A DNA stretch of 16,405 bases from CAZADS01 sp964483985. Its GTDB lineage: Bacteria; Pseudomonadota; Alphaproteobacteria; Thalassobaculales; Thalassobaculaceae. Each line of letters opens with the position of its first letter. Position 1 is the stretch's first letter. The notes beneath the pieces were generated by a model. The model saw only the letters and a program-made list of their open reading frames with translations. It searched no databases and was not told where the DNA came from. Made by a program: the position numbers and the translations under genes. Below are positions 14,941 through 16,405 of the stretch, in pieces. The stretch lies in assembly GCA_964483985.1 (NCBI GenBank), contig CAZADS010000087.1, forward strand, positions 1 to 16,405, read 5' to 3'.

Positions 14941-16241
14941 CAAGTCTCTCGTTCTCTGCCAAAACTTTCGGAAATTCGTTCTATACTCGCTCCACAATTA
15001 CTCAATTTATCAACTAAAGTTTGATAGCCTCTATCCAAATGATAAATTCTGGTTATCGTAGTCTCACCGTTAGCTACTAAACCGGCCAACACAAGGGACA
15101 CCGACGCTCTTAGGTCAGTGGCCATTACAGGAGCACCTCTTAGCCCGGCCACCCCTTTCACTAGAGCTGAAGATTTATTCACGGTGATGTTGGCACCCAT
15201 TCGATTTAGCTCAGGAACATGCATGAACCTATTATCAAATATTGTTTCAGTAATAACAGACGATCCTTTAACACCACTCATATAAGCCATCATTTGAGCC
15301 TGCAAATCAGTAGGGAAACCCGGATAGGGTTCAGTCGCGAGATCGACCCCTTTCGGCCGGCCTGCTGGTCCTTTCACCCTAACTCCATTTGAACTTTTTA
15401 TTATATTGGCACCAGTTCTTTCCAATAAATCAAAAACCGTTTCCAAAGATTTCGGGTTTACATCTAACAACTCCAAATCACCTCCTGTTATACAGGCGGC
15501 TATCGCATAAGTCCCAGCCTCAATGCGATCGGCAATAACCCTATGGTTACTTTCATGCAAATGATCTTTACCCTGTATTCGGATAGAATGGGTCCCATGG
15601 CCTTCTATGCATGCCCCCATTTCTATTAGGCAATCCGCAAGGTCAATTATTTCCGGTTCGCGCGCAGCGTTCGTTATTTCTGTTTCACCTTCAGCAATTG
15701 TTGCCGCCATCATTAAATTTTCCGTTGCACCTACTGAAATAGTTGGCAAAGCTATCCGAGTTCCTTTTAGACGTCCCCTTCTGAGTGCCTTGGCTTCAAT
15801 GTATCCTCCTGTTAAATCGATCGACGCACCCATTTTTTCGAGACCCCACAAATGAAGGTCTACTGGTCTATTACCAATGGCACAACCACCTGGTAAAGAT
15901 ACCCGTGCCTCCCCACAACGCGCCAGCAATGGCCCTAAAACTAAAATTGATGCTCTCATCTTGCGAACTAGCTCGTAAGGTGCCTCTGTCCTAACTATAT
16001 TATCACTCACCAGACGTAACGTTTGACTATCTCTCTCGACCTTATCCGAAATCCGCGTCCCTAAAACTTCGAGTAATTTTTTCATCGATTTTATGTCAGC
16101 GAGACGAGGGACATTGGTCAATTTAAATTCCCCGCCAGTAAGCAATGTTGCCGCCATAAGCGGTAAAGCAGCGTTTTTAGCCCCGCTAATTTGGAGTCGC
16201 CCAATCAACCTGCTGCCACCTTTAATTCTGATACTATCCAT
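14940..16241 (-). CDS. murA: UDP-N-acetylglucosamine 1-carboxyvinyltransferase MurA
   Basis: MurA transfers enolpyruvate from PEP to UDP-GlcNAc, the first committed step of peptidoglycan synthesis, in the cytoplasm. The 433-residue product begins MDSIRIKGGSRL. ISGAKNAALPLMAA holds the UDP-GlcNAc-binding Lys-Asn pair (22-23). LPGGCAIGNRPVDLHL carries the catalytic loop cysteine (Cys120), so the protein should be of the fosfomycin-sensitive type. YPGFPTDLQAQ supplies the conserved Asp. RGYQTLVDKLSNCGA lies in the last part of the EPSP-synthase fold. The frame is also open to a GTG at 16256, but ATG at 16241 fits family starts and has AGAGGTG upstream at longer than usual spacing (about 12-14 nt). 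It leads the string murA-DUF2948-hisG-hisD. Confidence 0.97.
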   Translation of the reverse strand: MDSIRIKGGSRLIGRLQISGAKNAALPLMAATLLTGGEFKLTNVPRLADIKSMKKLLEVLGTRISDKVERDSQTLRLVSDNIVRTEAPYELVRKMRASILVLGPLLARCGEARVSLPGGCAIGNRPVDLHLWGLEKMGASIDLTGGYIEAKALRRGRLKGTRIALPTISVGATENLMMAATIAEGETEITNAAREPEIIDLADCLIEMGACIEGHGTHSIRIQGKDHLHESNHRVIADRIEAGTYAIAACITGGDLELLDVNPKSLETVFDLLERTGANIIKSSNGVRVKGPAGRPKGVDLATEPYPGFPTDLQAQMMAYMSGVKGSSVITETIFDNRFMHVPELNRMGANITVNKSSALVKGVAGLRGAPVMATDLRASVSLVLAGLVANGETTITRIYHLDRGYQTLVDKLSNCGASIERISESFGRERET

Positions 16242-16256
16242 AATTCGCGTAGACAC

Positions 16257-16405
16257 CTCTGGTTAAGCACCTTTTACTTAATCAAATTTAGTCCCGCAAC
16301 CCATATAGACTGTATACAAAGTGTTCAAAGTCCAAGAATTGTTCATGCTTAAGTTTGTATGATACCCAACCAAAACTCTCATTGTTTAAGTTAAGTCATA
16401 GCTTT
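16257..16405. other. Upstream region of murA
   Basis: About 150 bp to the window edge with no recognisable gene or RNA. On the minus strand there are TTGAAC and TATATG hexamers 15 nt apart, and an upstream TATACA, but none forms a good sigma-70 pair, so no promoter is called. A 34-residue minus-strand ORF (16278-16382) lacks a ribosome binding site. Confidence 0.5.

Noticed and set aside
14564..15061. 165-codon plus-strand ORF across DUF2948 and murA
   Set aside because: It is antisense to two well-supported genes and has no family resemblance.
16278..16382. 34-codon minus-strand ORF upstream of murA
   Set aside because: It has no ribosome binding site and no recognisable motif; likely chance in a leader or promoter region.
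1..16405. tRNA, rRNA, CRISPR array, IS or phage elements
   Set aside because: I saw no cloverleaf-like segments, spaced direct repeats, transposase or phage proteins anywhere in the window.

Overview
The window looks like chromosomal DNA of an alphaproteobacterium, probably a free-living (perhaps marine) lineage with a moderately AT-rich genome; there are no phage, plasmid, IS or CRISPR signatures. The best taxonomic evidence is gene order. On the minus strand, murA, a DUF2948 gene, hisG, hisD, infA, maf, a short RNase E/G gene and yacG follow one another, an arrangement typical of Alphaproteobacteria. The product sequences (RpoD, DnaG, the short RNase E/G, YacG) agree. I cannot place it more precisely from the sequence.

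Layout from left to right: (1) 1-319 is the N-terminal part of a short-chain dehydrogenase/reductase, cut by the window edge. (2) 344-2062 is a D-aminoacylase-like amidohydrolase, in tandem with the SDR. (3) 2189-4201 is rpoD, the housekeeping sigma factor. (4) 4262-6115 is dnaG primase. (5) 6234-7397 is a phnM-like amidohydrolase. All five are on the minus strand, so transcription would run phnM-like > dnaG > rpoD > amidohydrolase > SDR. Diverging from the phnM-like gene on the plus strand are a DUF1045 / 2H-phosphoesterase-like gene (7539-8249) and an overlapping GNAT acetyltransferase gene (8239-8703). A gene-poor gap of about 325 bp follows, then a PuuE-type allantoinase gene (9029-9937, plus). 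The rest (9959-16241, minus) is the murA...yacG housekeeping string. Its genes are tightly packed, with ATGA or TGATG overlaps at several junctions.

How the genes fit together: the right half is a growth-related block covering peptidoglycan precursor synthesis (MurA), histidine synthesis (HisG, HisD), translation initiation (IF-1), nucleotide housecleaning (Maf), RNA processing (RNase E/G-like) and gyrase control (YacG). The left half carries the dnaG-rpoD macromolecular-synthesis pair, flanked by metabolic genes. The most intriguing part is the phnM-like / DUF1045 / GNAT divergon. These families are associated with carbon-phosphorus-lyase operons, but no C-P lyase core gene (phnGHIJKL) is present here, and the PhnM-like protein carries a variant metal motif. 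Several starts are TTG or GTG backed by strong Shine-Dalgarno sequences, so I corrected a number of start positions.
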